Assembly (NCBI GenBank): GCA_018897395.1
Contig: JAHIKV010000075.1
Span: 1-8,533 of the forward strand
Direction: 5' to 3'
DNA from: Planctomycetota bacterium
GTDB taxonomy: Bacteria > Planctomycetota > Planctomycetia > Pirellulales > Thermoguttaceae
DNA: 8,533 nt
Position numbers and translations under genes: made by a program. Positions 1-4,878 of this stretch are shown in pieces. The notes beneath the pieces are model-generated. The model saw nothing but the letters and a program-made list of their open reading frames with translations. It made no database searches and was not told where the DNA came from. The first letter of the stretch is position 1. Each line of letters begins with the position of its first letter.

Positions 1-124
1 AGGAATTATCCCCTCGTTCCCACGCTCCGCGTGGGAACCAGGAATTATCCCCTCGTTCCCACGCTCCGCGTGGGAACCAGGAATTATCCCCTCGTTCCCA
101 CGCTCCGCGTGGGAACCAGAAATT
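1..124. repeat. Three tandem 39-bp palindromic repeats plus a partial fourth
   Basis: Units at 1-39, 40-78 and 79-117 are identical, and 118-124 resembles the start of a fourth unit. Each unit carries a perfect 10-bp stem, arms GTTCCCACGC and GCGTGGGAAC around a TCC loop (16-38, 55-77, 94-116). I recognise this hairpin as a widely dispersed intergenic palindrome in planctomycetes and other bacteria; that is recall, not a search. The first unit starts at the window edge, so the array may continue to the left. The unit is 13 codons long and contains no stop in the frame of the downstream gene. Confidence 0.95.
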
Positions 125-1892
125 GCGGCTCTTCTTCTGTTTGCTGCTTCTTCCGCTGCTGATCGGCTGCGGGGGCAGCCACGATTCGGCGACCACCCCG
201 ACGGCAGGCGACCAGGAAGGCCCGGCCGTTTCGAGCCAGTACCGCGAGGAACTGTTGACCTACGCGATCGACAACCTCGACCGCCTCGACGAGTTCGGCT
301 CAGCCAATGTCCTGCCGCAAATTCTCCATCGCCTCAATGAGTTGAACCAACCCAAGCCCGAAGGTTCCGGCCGGCCGTTCGATCCCTTGCTGGTCGTCTG
401 GCCCGAGACGGAGATGCTCCGCCAAATCGTCGACCGGCTCAACCAATGGATCCGTCCCCAACGGCCGTCGGCCGACTGGGAACCTGACCCGATGGTCGCC
501 GCGCTGCCCAAGCCGCTGGCCGGCTTGCCGCAAGTGAGGAACCTGGGCCAAATGGAGTTTACCCGCTTCGACGGATACGCCTTGCAAGAGGCCGCCTGGC
601 TGCGCGACGTTTCTCTCTGGGCGCGGGGCGACGTGCTCGACGACCTGGAGCGGGCGAAAAGTCTCTTCGACTGGACCGTGCGAAACATCCAAATCGAACC
701 CGACGCGCCGGAGCGAATTCCGCTCTTCCCCTGGGAAACGCTGCTCTTCGGCCGGGGCACGGCCACGGAACGGGCGTGGGTCTTCATGCTTCTGCTAAGG
801 CAATTGGACATCGACGCCGCACTGCTCACCGTTGACGAGGGGCGAGGGGAGAGGGGAGAGGGGCGAGGGGAGAGGGGAGAGGGGAGAGGGCTGGGCACTT
901 CAGTGCCCAGTGGCCCCAGCGGACCAGGAAAACCCGGCGCGCCCGGAGAAACGGCCGACGACCCTCCGCGCCCTTGGTGCGTGGGCGTGTTGATCGAGGG
1001 AAAAGTCTATCTCTTTGATCCGCTGTTGGGGCTGCCGATCCCCGCCCCCAAAGGCGTCGCGCGAGATGAAACCGGCCAACTGACGATCCGGCCGGCCACG
1101 TTGGCCGAGGTTCGCTCGGACAACAAGCTGCTCGGGCGCATGAACGTCGGCCAGTCGCGCGTCTATGGCGTTCAGGCGTCGGACCTGGGCGGCGTGACGG
1201 CCTTGCTCGAGGCCTCGCCTCCATATTTGGCCCGTTGCATGAAAATGCTCGAATCGCGCTTGGCCGGCGATCGGAAGATGGTCCTGACGACCTCGCCGTC
1301 GGCCAACGCCCGGCGCTGGAGGGAGGCGGCGGGGCTCGCCGACGTCCGGCTCTGGCAACATCCGTTCCAGACGCTCCTGCGGCGCTCGAACCTCGACCGG
1401 CGGCAGGTCCAAGCCCGGCTGCTCGCCATGTTGCAGTTCCACGTCATCCCCGCGGCGCCGCTCTCTCGCGGCCGAGTACTCTATCTGAAGGGCAGGCTCG
1501 TCGGCGACGACGGCGCGATGCACTTCTACCAGGCGGCCCGGCCGTCGAACGCGGAACTTCGGGCATCCTCCGTCGACCCGATCGAGAAATTGATGCTCTT
1601 GCGGGGAAAACAAGACGCCACTTACTGGTGCGGCTTGATCGCCTATCAACGCGGCGACTACGACGCGGCCGTGGACTACTTGATGAAGCGGACGCTGGAG
1701 GCCTATCCCGACGGCCCCTGGACCGGCGGCGCGCGATACAATCTCGCCCGCGCCTACGAGGCCTCCGGTCGGACCGAACGCGCCATTCTCATGTACGGCA
1801 TCGACGCCTCCTCGCCCGGCTACCTCGGCAACCTGTTGAGGGCCAAGTGGCTGAGGGAAGAAAGCGAAAGCGAGAAGCCGAAGGGCGATTAA
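123..1892 (+). CDS. Lipoprotein with catalytically degenerate transglutaminase-like domain and C-terminal TPR-like repeats
   Basis: The predicted 589-aa product is probably an envelope lipoprotein. Its first 16 residues, MRLFFCLLLLPLLIGC, form a signal peptide with an LIGC lipobox. Residues about 175-245 read like a transglutaminase-like core: a helix 'RAKSLFDWTVRNIQ', then 'GRGTATERAWVFMLLLRQL'. The usual nucleophile Cys position holds Thr/Ala. The later strand 'KVYLFDPLLGLPI' keeps the Asp but I see no catalytic His, so enzymatic activity is unlikely. Residues about 510-570 ('YQRGDYDAAVDYL', 'ARYNLARAYEASGRTERAILMY') look like TPR repeats, suggesting protein binding. Residues about 240-280 are a Gly/Arg/Glu/Pro-rich insert encoded by a simple repeat. 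The start is TTG, because no ATG precedes the signal peptide; GGGAA at 111-115 in the last palindrome unit is the only weak ribosome-binding candidate. Function unknown. Confidence 0.85.
   Translation: MRLFFCLLLLPLLIGCGGSHDSATTPTAGDQEGPAVSSQYREELLTYAIDNLDRLDEFGSANVLPQILHRLNELNQPKPEGSGRPFDPLLVVWPETEMLRQIVDRLNQWIRPQRPSADWEPDPMVAALPKPLAGLPQVRNLGQMEFTRFDGYALQEAAWLRDVSLWARGDVLDDLERAKSLFDWTVRNIQIEPDAPERIPLFPWETLLFGRGTATERAWVFMLLLRQLDIDAALLTVDEGRGERGEGRGERGEGRGLGTSVPSGPSGPGKPGAPGETADDPPRPWCVGVLIEGKVYLFDPLLGLPIPAPKGVARDETGQLTIRPATLAEVRSDNKLLGRMNVGQSRVYGVQASDLGGVTALLEASPPYLARCMKMLESRLAGDRKMVLTTSPSANARRWREAAGLADVRLWQHPFQTLLRRSNLDRRQVQARLLAMLQFHVIPAAPLSRGRVLYLKGRLVGDDGAMHFYQAARPSNAELRASSVDPIEKLMLLRGKQDATYWCGLIAYQRGDYDAAVDYLMKRTLEAYPDGPWTGGARYNLARAYEASGRTERAILMYGIDASSPGYLGNLLRAKWLREESESEKPKGD
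839..910 (+). repeat. Heptanucleotide array plus palindrome inside the lipoprotein gene
   Basis: Positions 839-887 are seven units of GGGGCGA or GGGGAGA in the order C,A,A,C,A,A,A, followed by GGG. A perfect 9-bp hairpin follows at once: CTGGGCACT (891-899), loop TC, AGTGCCCAG (902-910). Both lie in frame and encode a Gly/Glu/Arg stretch then LGTSVPSG. Because the unit is 7 nt, gain or loss of one copy shifts the frame. It reads as simple DNA inserted between two conserved blocks of the transglutaminase-like domain. Confidence 0.9.
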
Positions 1893-1911
1893 CGACCGAT
1901 GGCATGTTGGA

Positions 1912-1954
1912 GGCGACTCCAGTCGCCGACGACTCGCTTCGACCCGAAGGGTCG
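1912..1954. repeat. Two small hairpins just downstream of the lipoprotein stop
   Basis: GGCGACT and AGTCGCC pair around CC (1912-1927). CGACCC and GGGTCG pair around GAA (1940-1954). They start 19 nt after the lipoprotein stop codon. There is no U-run, so they are not standard intrinsic terminators, though they could stabilise the 3' end of the mRNA. Confidence 0.7.
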
Positions 1955-1995
1955 TTTGACAATAGCCCAGCGATTAACAGGATTATGCAAGTGCT

Positions 1996-2104
1996 CCTGG
2001 TGTCCTACAACCATTGCACACTACGATATGTTGTGTTCGCGGACGCTGCCACATACAAGATGTTGTGGTGAAATCAGCCGGTGCAATGACCATAGGACAC
2101 CAGG
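1996..2104. repeat. 109-bp imperfect inverted-repeat element
   Basis: The arms are 1996-2019 and 2081-2104. They match over 12 bp at the outer ends (CCTGGTGTCCTA against TAGGACACCAGG) and 8 bp at the inner ends (CATTGCAC against GTGCAATG), with four mismatches between. The 61-bp centre is AT-richer than its surroundings. No target-site duplication is visible, so this may be an old miniature element or a hairpin-forming repeat. Confidence 0.6.
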
Positions 2105-2140
2105 CCGATTCCTGACAACGGAGAAAAGAATTCCGCCGTT

Positions 2141-2193
2141 GGGGTGGCAGTTGTACTGCCACCCCGCAGGGGCGACAGTTCAACCGTCGCCCC
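2141..2193. repeat. Pair of adjacent GGGG...CCCC palindromes
   Basis: First palindrome: GGGGTGGCAGT (2141-2151), loop TGT, ACTGCCACCCC (2155-2165), a perfect 11-bp stem. Second: GGGGCGACAGTT (2169-2180), loop C, AACCGTCGCCCC (2182-2193), a 12-bp stem with one mismatch. They belong with the copy at 3433-3457. The pairs differ by compensatory changes between copies, T-A for C-G at stem position 5 and A-T for G-C at position 7. Confidence 0.85.
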
Positions 2194-2402
2194 AACGAAA
2201 TCGCTCAGCGCGGGGCGCCGCGGGTGATGATCTCGTGGATCGCCTGGCGGTTCTCGGGCGACCAGGGCTGCCGGCCGACCGGCATCCGACGCCGCCGCCA
2301 AACCCTCATTCCCAACCTGCTTCCCGCACCAAGCAAGCACCACACCAGCACGCTGGCCGGCTCTGGAACCGGGGCGAGCGAAACCTGGTATGAAGCCTAT
2401 AG

Positions 2403-2416
2403 GCCGCCGAAGGGCG
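2403..2416. repeat. Small CCGCC/GGCGG hairpin
   Basis: CCGCC and GGCGG flank GAAG. This is the same CCGAAGG-centred style as the hairpin at 1940-1954. It is too short to be more than suggestive. Confidence 0.4.
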
Positions 2417-2477
2417 GTTCCTGACATCCGGCATGTTGGGGTTCCGAAAACCAACCATAAATTAACTCTACAGTAGC

Positions 2478-2640
2478 GAGGGTGGGGTCAACGAGGGTGG
2501 GGTCAGACCGCAACGAGGGTGGGGTCAGACCGTGATTAGTGATTAGCGGCCATCGGTTTTCCCTGCCGGCATCGCTCTTGCCCGCTAATCACTAATCACG
2601 GTCTGACCCCAAAGACATTGACCCCAAAGACATGACCCCA
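2478..2640. repeat. 30-bp perfect inverted repeat flanked by GGGGTCA/TGACCCC repeats
   Basis: The arms 2520-2549 and 2582-2611 are perfectly complementary over 30 bp with a 32-nt spacer. The outer part of each arm reads TGGGGTCAGACC. To the left, GAGGGTGGGGTCA occurs three times (2478-2490, 2493-2505, 2515-2527). To the right, TGACCCCAAAGACA occurs three times (2604-2617, 2619-2632, 2633-2646). The design resembles REP/BIME clusters, which are known to be mobilised by IS200-like transposases; no such gene is in the window. Confidence 0.85.
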
Positions 2641-2655
2641 AAGACAATTTCTCGA

Positions 2656-2683
2656 TTGACTTTTTGGAACGGTATGGTATTAT
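2656..2683 (+). promoter_or_regulatory. Sigma70-type promoter of the BrnT-like/Xre toxin-antitoxin pair
   Basis: TTGACT (2656-2661) and TATTAT (2678-2683) are separated by 16 nt. The pair lies 32 nt upstream of the toxin start codon and directly after the repeat cluster. An alternative -10, TATAGT at 2681, gives a longer spacer. Confidence 0.65.
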
Positions 2684-2690
2684 AGTACCA
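2675..2690. promoter_or_regulatory. Putative operator palindrome over the -10 box
   Basis: TGGTATTATAGTACCA is a 16-bp palindrome with one mismatched pair, and it covers the -10 hexamer. That is where the Xre-type antitoxin of such modules normally binds for autorepression. Binding here is inference. Confidence 0.5.
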
Positions 2691-2714
2691 CACAGAGGCT
2701 GCGGAACCTAAGCG

Positions 2715-2978
2715 ATGCCGTACCACACGATCGTCTGGGACTTGAACGACGACCCGGATGGCAACGTGCGGCACTGTGCTGAGCATGGCGTCACGATGGG
2801 AGAGGTCGAACAGGTACTCCAACGCGCCAGCGATGCCGACCTGAGTCGATCTTCCGGTCGGCCGGTCGTGTTTGGAGACACCAATACCGGCCGACACCTG
2901 ATGGTGGTGTACGAGACAATCGAGGCGGACACTGTATACCCGATAACCGCATACGAAGTCCCGCGGAGGTTACAATAA
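2715..2978 (+). CDS. Putative BrnT-like small toxin of a type II toxin-antitoxin pair
   Basis: The product is 87 aa. The pattern 'HCAEHGVTMGEVEQVL' (about residues 20-35), 'GRPVVFGDTNTGRHLMVVYE' (about 48-67) and a closing 'PITAYEV' resembles BrnT/RelE-fold toxins, which have a helix with KHG(V/I)..EE followed by beta strands with GR.l.VvY. These are ribosome-dependent or free mRNA endonucleases in characterised relatives. The canonical BrnT N-terminal 'DPNK' and C-terminal 'R.iSAR' motifs are replaced, so it may be a sister family such as DUF4258. The gene is first in a two-gene operon and its TAA overlaps the ATG of the HTH gene (TAATG). The ribosome binding site is weak: AGAGG lies 16 nt upstream. 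Confidence 0.6.
   Translation: MPYHTIVWDLNDDPDGNVRHCAEHGVTMGEVEQVLQRASDADLSRSSGRPVVFGDTNTGRHLMVVYETIEADTVYPITAYEVPRRLQ
2965..2969 (+). promoter_or_regulatory. Ribosome binding site of the Xre antitoxin
   Basis: GGAGG lies 8 nt before the ATG at 2978, inside the last codons of the toxin. It is much stronger than the toxin's own site, which favours antitoxin synthesis over toxin synthesis from the shared mRNA. Confidence 0.75.
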
Positions 2979-3322
2979 TGACCCTACGCCGCATCATCCG
3001 CAACCGGCGGCTCACGGCCGAAGAATCCGCGAAGTACGGAGAGGTACGGGAGCGGATCGCCGAGGAACTTCCCGAGTTGATCGCACGGCATCACGAGCGT
3101 CTTTCGGCCTTTGACCAGTTGGGCGAATTGCTTAAGCAGTTGAAGGCTGCGCGGGAAGAACGGGGTTTGAGCCTATCCGATCTGACCGATCTAACGGGCA
3201 TGGACCGATCGGCGATCTCGAAGCTCGAAACGGGGCAGCGTCCCAATCCGACCGTTGAGACGCTGGTGCGTTATGCCGAGGCAGTCGGGAAGCATCTCGT
3301 GGTCTCGTTAGTCGACAGGTGA
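2978..3322 (+). CDS. Xre-family HTH antitoxin/transcriptional regulator
   Basis: The product is 114 aa. Residues about 46-110 form a Cro/C1-type HTH domain, with 'LKAAREERGLSLSDLTDLTG' leading into recognition helix 'MDRSAISKLETGQ' and 'PTVETLVRYAEAVGKHLVVSL'. The first ~45 residues are charged and helical ('AEESAKYGEVRERIAEELPEL') and probably contact the toxin. The gene follows the small putative toxin with a 1-nt overlap; toxin-first order is usual for HigBA- and BrnTA-like pairs. It probably represses the promoter at 2656-2683 through the palindrome over the -10. The DNA-binding assignment is secure from the motif; the antitoxin role rests on context. Confidence 0.85.
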   Translation: MTLRRIIRNRRLTAEESAKYGEVRERIAEELPELIARHHERLSAFDQLGELLKQLKAAREERGLSLSDLTDLTGMDRSAISKLETGQRPNPTVETLVRYAEAVGKHLVVSLVDR

Positions 3323-3355
3323 CGACCACCCCCATTCTTTTCAGCCGCACGGAAA

Positions 3356-3373
3356 GCGGCGATGAATCGCCGC
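3356..3373. repeat. 8-bp perfect palindrome
   Basis: GCGGCGAT and ATCGCCGC flank GA. It begins 34 nt after the Xre gene stop and 4 nt before the terminator-like hairpin. I recognise the GCGGCGATGAATCGCCGC core as a commonly dispersed planctomycete palindrome, from memory. Confidence 0.75.
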
Positions 3374-3376
3374 ACT

Positions 3377-3420
3377 CCAAACGAAAAAAGGGCCACCCGC
3401 GTGGGTGGCCCTTCGTTTGG
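3377..3420 (-). terminator. Intrinsic terminator, best on the minus strand
   Basis: A 10-bp stem, AGGGCCACCC (3389-3398) and GGGTGGCCCT (3403-3412) around GCGT, is followed on the minus strand by a run of T (complement of 3384-3389) and then CGTTT. An outer stem CCAAACGA/TCGTTTGG (3377-3384, 3413-3420) extends it, leaving the A run bulged. It would end transcription of the MazF-like operon from the right. On the plus strand it lies behind the Xre gene but the T-run is poor. Confidence 0.7.
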
Positions 3421-3432
3421 TTTCACTCCGCT

Positions 3433-3457
3433 GGGGCGGCAGTTCAACTGCCGCCCC
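3433..3457. repeat. 12-bp perfect palindrome of the GGGGCGGCAGTT family
   Basis: GGGGCGGCAGTT and AACTGCCGCCCC flank a single C. It is the perfect relative of the two copies at 2141-2193. It sits between a decayed anchor fragment and the terminator hairpin. Confidence 0.9.
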
Positions 3458-3482
3458 AACGCGGGAGAATTGTCCGAGGGCT

Positions 3483-3547
3483 TTACGCCGCCCGCTTCCG
3501 CCGCCACACGCCGAAACCGGCCGCAGCCAAGCCAGCAGGCCCAGCTT
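3483..3547 (-). pseudogene. Remnant of a PEP-CTERM-type C-terminal membrane anchor
   Basis: Read on the minus strand, this stretch gives 'GLAAAGFGVWRRKRAA' followed by TAA (3483-3485). That is a short hydrophobic segment with a basic tail, the form of planctomycete PEP-CTERM sorting signals. Upstream, a different frame reads 'LGLLA', so one inserted T would restore a longer LGLLALAAAGF helix; a stop (TAA) closes the current frame just upstream. No PEP motif or upstream domain survives. It is probably debris left next to the toxin gene; chance similarity is possible given the short length. Confidence 0.35.
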
Positions 3548-3553
3548 AGCACC

Positions 3554-3880
3554 CTACGCGTCTGGCTTTTCGAGTGGGGCCAGCGCCGTCTTCACGCATG
3601 CCTGCACGCCCTGCCAATCGCGATCTGACAATCGCCCCACAGCCACAGGATGCGCGGCAGGAGGCAAGGTGGCAAAGAAACTCCGAAATACCGACGGGAC
3701 TCGTAGACCGGCCTCTGCCCAGTCGTGCAAAACGTGGTCTGTTGGCCCCGCCGCAACAGCACGGCTTGTGATCAGACCCACGACCACATCGGGCCGTGAC
3801 GTGTGATACACCGCCGACGACAGGACAACAGCCGGCCGGCGTTTGATGCCTTGCACCCCGGGAAAATCGATCACCACCAC
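3554..3880 (-). CDS. MazF/PemK-like type II toxin, start region altered
   Basis: The 108-aa product matches the MazF/PemK endoribonuclease fold: N-terminal 'GDVVVIDFPGVQGIKRRPAVVLSS' (the GD is encoded just before the annotated start), then 'DVVVGLIT', 'HDWAEAGLRVPSVFRS' and C-terminal 'RLSDRDWQGVQACV'. Members cleave mRNA and are neutralised by an adjacent antitoxin. I split the first motif here: GDVVVIDFPG, then VQGIKRRPAVVLSS. The first usable start is GTG at 3880, followed by two more GTG codons, with no visible Shine-Dalgarno sequence; the frame upstream stays open only to a TAA inside the MITE. A 124-bp MITE separates it from the HTH gene it was presumably coupled to, so expression may be reduced or lost. 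The terminator at 3377-3420 follows. Confidence 0.75.
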   Translation of the reverse strand: MVVIDFPGVQGIKRRPAVVLSSAVYHTSRPDVVVGLITSRAVAAGPTDHVLHDWAEAGLRVPSVFRSFFATLPPAAHPVAVGRLSDRDWQGVQACVKTALAPLEKPDA

Positions 3881-3890
3881 GTCGCCGGCA

Positions 3891-4014
3891 CTAGTGGTCT
3901 GTCCAAGTTGAAATTACGGGTGCCACGGTTGGCTTGTCCAACCGTGTTTCCGGCACTGCTGGACAAGCCAGCAGTGGCACCCAACGTGTAAAGTCGAGAT
4001 GGACAGACCACTAG
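3891..4014. mobile_element. MITE at a CTAG target with three-way-junction core
   Basis: Perfect 15-bp terminal inverted repeats, CTAGTGGTCTGTCCA (3891-3905) and TGGACAGACCACTAG (4000-4014), bound a 124-bp element with no coding capacity. The ends fit insertion into the TA of CTAG, the target known for IS630, so an IS630/Tc1-mariner relative probably moved it. The core has outer stem GGGTGC/GCACCC (3918-3923, 3977-3982) enclosing hairpins CACGGTTGG/CCAACCGTG (loop CTTGT, 3924-3946) and CACTGCTGG/CCAGCAGTG (loop ACAAG, 3954-3976). The two loops are mutually complementary. Confidence 0.85.
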
Positions 4015-4226
4015 CGAGTTTTTCTTAGTAAAGGTTTCACTGGCTGTGCTGTCTCGTGCAGGAACTTCTCCAGATCAGCCCGCCGGAACAACCGGTAATC
4101 GTTGGCTGGGTTCCGATACATCGGAATCTTCCCGGCCCTCGCCCAAGCCCGCAGCGTGTTCTGTGATACGCCGAGAGTCTCAGCCGCCTCGGCCGTCAGG
4201 ACGTAATCGGTCAACTTCGTCATCAT
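4011..4226 (-). CDS. MerR/excisionase-type HTH protein, probable antitoxin of the MazF-like toxin
   Basis: The product is 71 aa from the first of two adjacent ATG codons (70 from the second, 4223). A winged-HTH of the MerR/excisionase kind fills most of it: 'VLTAEAAETLGVSQNTLRAW' then 'ARAGKIPMYRNPANDYRLFR' and 'RADLEKFL'. This is the usual DNA-binding 'leave-a-row' fold found in excisionases and in some antitoxins. GGGAAGG (4234-4240, minus) lies 7 nt upstream of the first ATG and decides this start over the longer frame to 4520, whose N-terminus is unlike the family. Its TAG stop is part of the CTAG at the MITE end, so the insertion left this protein intact. It lies directly upstream of the MazF-like gene on the same strand, which suggests antitoxin and autorepressor roles. 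Confidence 0.75.
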   Translation of the reverse strand: MMTKLTDYVLTAEAAETLGVSQNTLRAWARAGKIPMYRNPANDYRLFRRADLEKFLHETAQPVKPLLRKTR

Positions 4227-4624
4227 GTCGTCGCCTTCCCCACACGGTTCTATGGACTGGTATGAGTCTAGCAAAGTCTGCAAGATGGCGACAGCCCCCC
4301 CGAAGCGGACGGAATCCCGTGTGATCAAGAAACTGGAATGACGAGCAAGTGCTGTGAGAGGCTGGTGTTGTAGGCGGTAAGCGGGGTGAATCTCGGTCGA
4401 AAGCGGGGACCTGCTCGGTCGGATCCGGGCGGCTTCCGGCGTAAGTTGCTGCCGCTGACCCAGCCCGCGAGAACCACCAGCAGAAGCTGCCGGGGATGGA
4501 GGATAAAACTCATGATTCACCGAGGCTGAGGTTGAGTGGCAAGAACTTCAGCATCGGATGGGGACGAACTGCTGTCAACCGGCCGAAAGAAACGTCCGAC
4601 GCACGCTCATAACCTCAATGCTGG
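4227..4624. other. Intergenic stretch with no recognised gene
   Basis: About 400 bp upstream of the HTH gene. The minus frame stays open to 4520, but this extension has no family likeness and no ribosome binding site. A possible minus-strand promoter (TTGCTA and TAGAAC 16 nt apart) lies between 4240 and 4290 but matches consensus poorly. I see no RNA gene or strong repeat. Confidence 0.5.
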
Positions 4625-4653
4625 TTGACAGTTGCGGGTCGGCGTAGTATTTT
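4625..4653 (+). promoter_or_regulatory. Orphan sigma70-like promoter disrupted by a MITE
   Basis: TTGACA (4625-4630), a 17-nt spacer and TATTTT (4648-4653). The 8-bp target duplication of the MITE begins at 4650, inside the -10 hexamer. No plus-strand gene follows, so this may be a fossil promoter or chance. Confidence 0.35.
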
Positions 4654-4801
4654 GACCGTAAAGCTTCGTCCAACCCGTTGGGCGCTCTGGGCAACTTTGC
4701 AGCAACCACTTTGCTGGAAATATGTTACGACAAACCACGATTTCACACTGGTGAACTTGGGTAGGAAATTGGACGGGTTGGACGAAGCTTTACTTTTGAC
4801 C
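4650..4801. mobile_element. IS66-like MITE with 8-bp target-site duplication
   Basis: A 136-bp non-coding element (4658-4793) has perfect 21-bp terminal inverted repeats (4658-4678 and 4773-4793) that begin GTAAAGC. It is flanked by a direct repeat TTTTGACC at 4650-4657 and 4794-4801, an exact 8-bp target-site duplication. Ends beginning GTAA and an 8-bp duplication are known features of the IS66 family, so I infer mobilisation by an IS66-type transposase. No transposase is in the window. Intact ends and duplication suggest a recent insertion. Confidence 0.88.
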
Positions 4802-4878
4802 ACACGGGCTATAATACACGAACCACTTCGGGCGCTAGCTTTTTCAACCGCCCAGGCGCCGGCTTTTTGGCCCGCCGT

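Larger units (their letters stand above)
1893..2655. other. Repeat-rich intergenic region without a convincing gene
   Basis: I see no open frame here with family resemblance or a credible start. The region is a succession of hairpins (1912-1927, 1940-1954, 2141-2165, 2169-2193, 2403-2416), a 109-bp imperfect inverted repeat (1996-2104) and a 30-bp inverted repeat with GGGGTCA repeats (2478-2640). A short minus-strand frame ends at 2205 but cannot be assigned. Confidence 0.7.

Noticed and set aside
1..117. CRISPR array
   Set aside because: The units are directly contiguous with no unique spacers, and each is itself a palindrome.
1235..2071. Long plus-strand frame overlapping the end of the lipoprotein gene
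   Set aside because: Its translation is Arg/Ala-rich and has no family likeness; it is a GC-driven shadow of the lipoprotein gene in another frame.
2205..2312. Short minus-strand frame ending 'QPWSPENRQAIHEIITRGAPR' split as QPWSPENRQA and IHEIITRGAPR
   Set aside because: The last 20 or so codons look protein-like, but there is no ribosome binding site, the start is Arg-rich, and I recognise no family; it may be a 3' gene remnant but cannot be supported.
4224..4520. N-terminal extension of the MerR-like HTH protein to 4520
   Set aside because: The extension is unlike the family, and a good ribosome binding site lies before the internal ATG at 4226.
4608..4617. attR of the left element (AACCTCA shared with the tRNA-Lys 3' end)
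   Set aside because: Only about 7 nt match, which is within chance expectation.
4810..4815. TATAAT as a -10 box of an active promoter
   Set aside because: No acceptable -35 hexamer at 16-18 nt and no plus-strand gene downstream.
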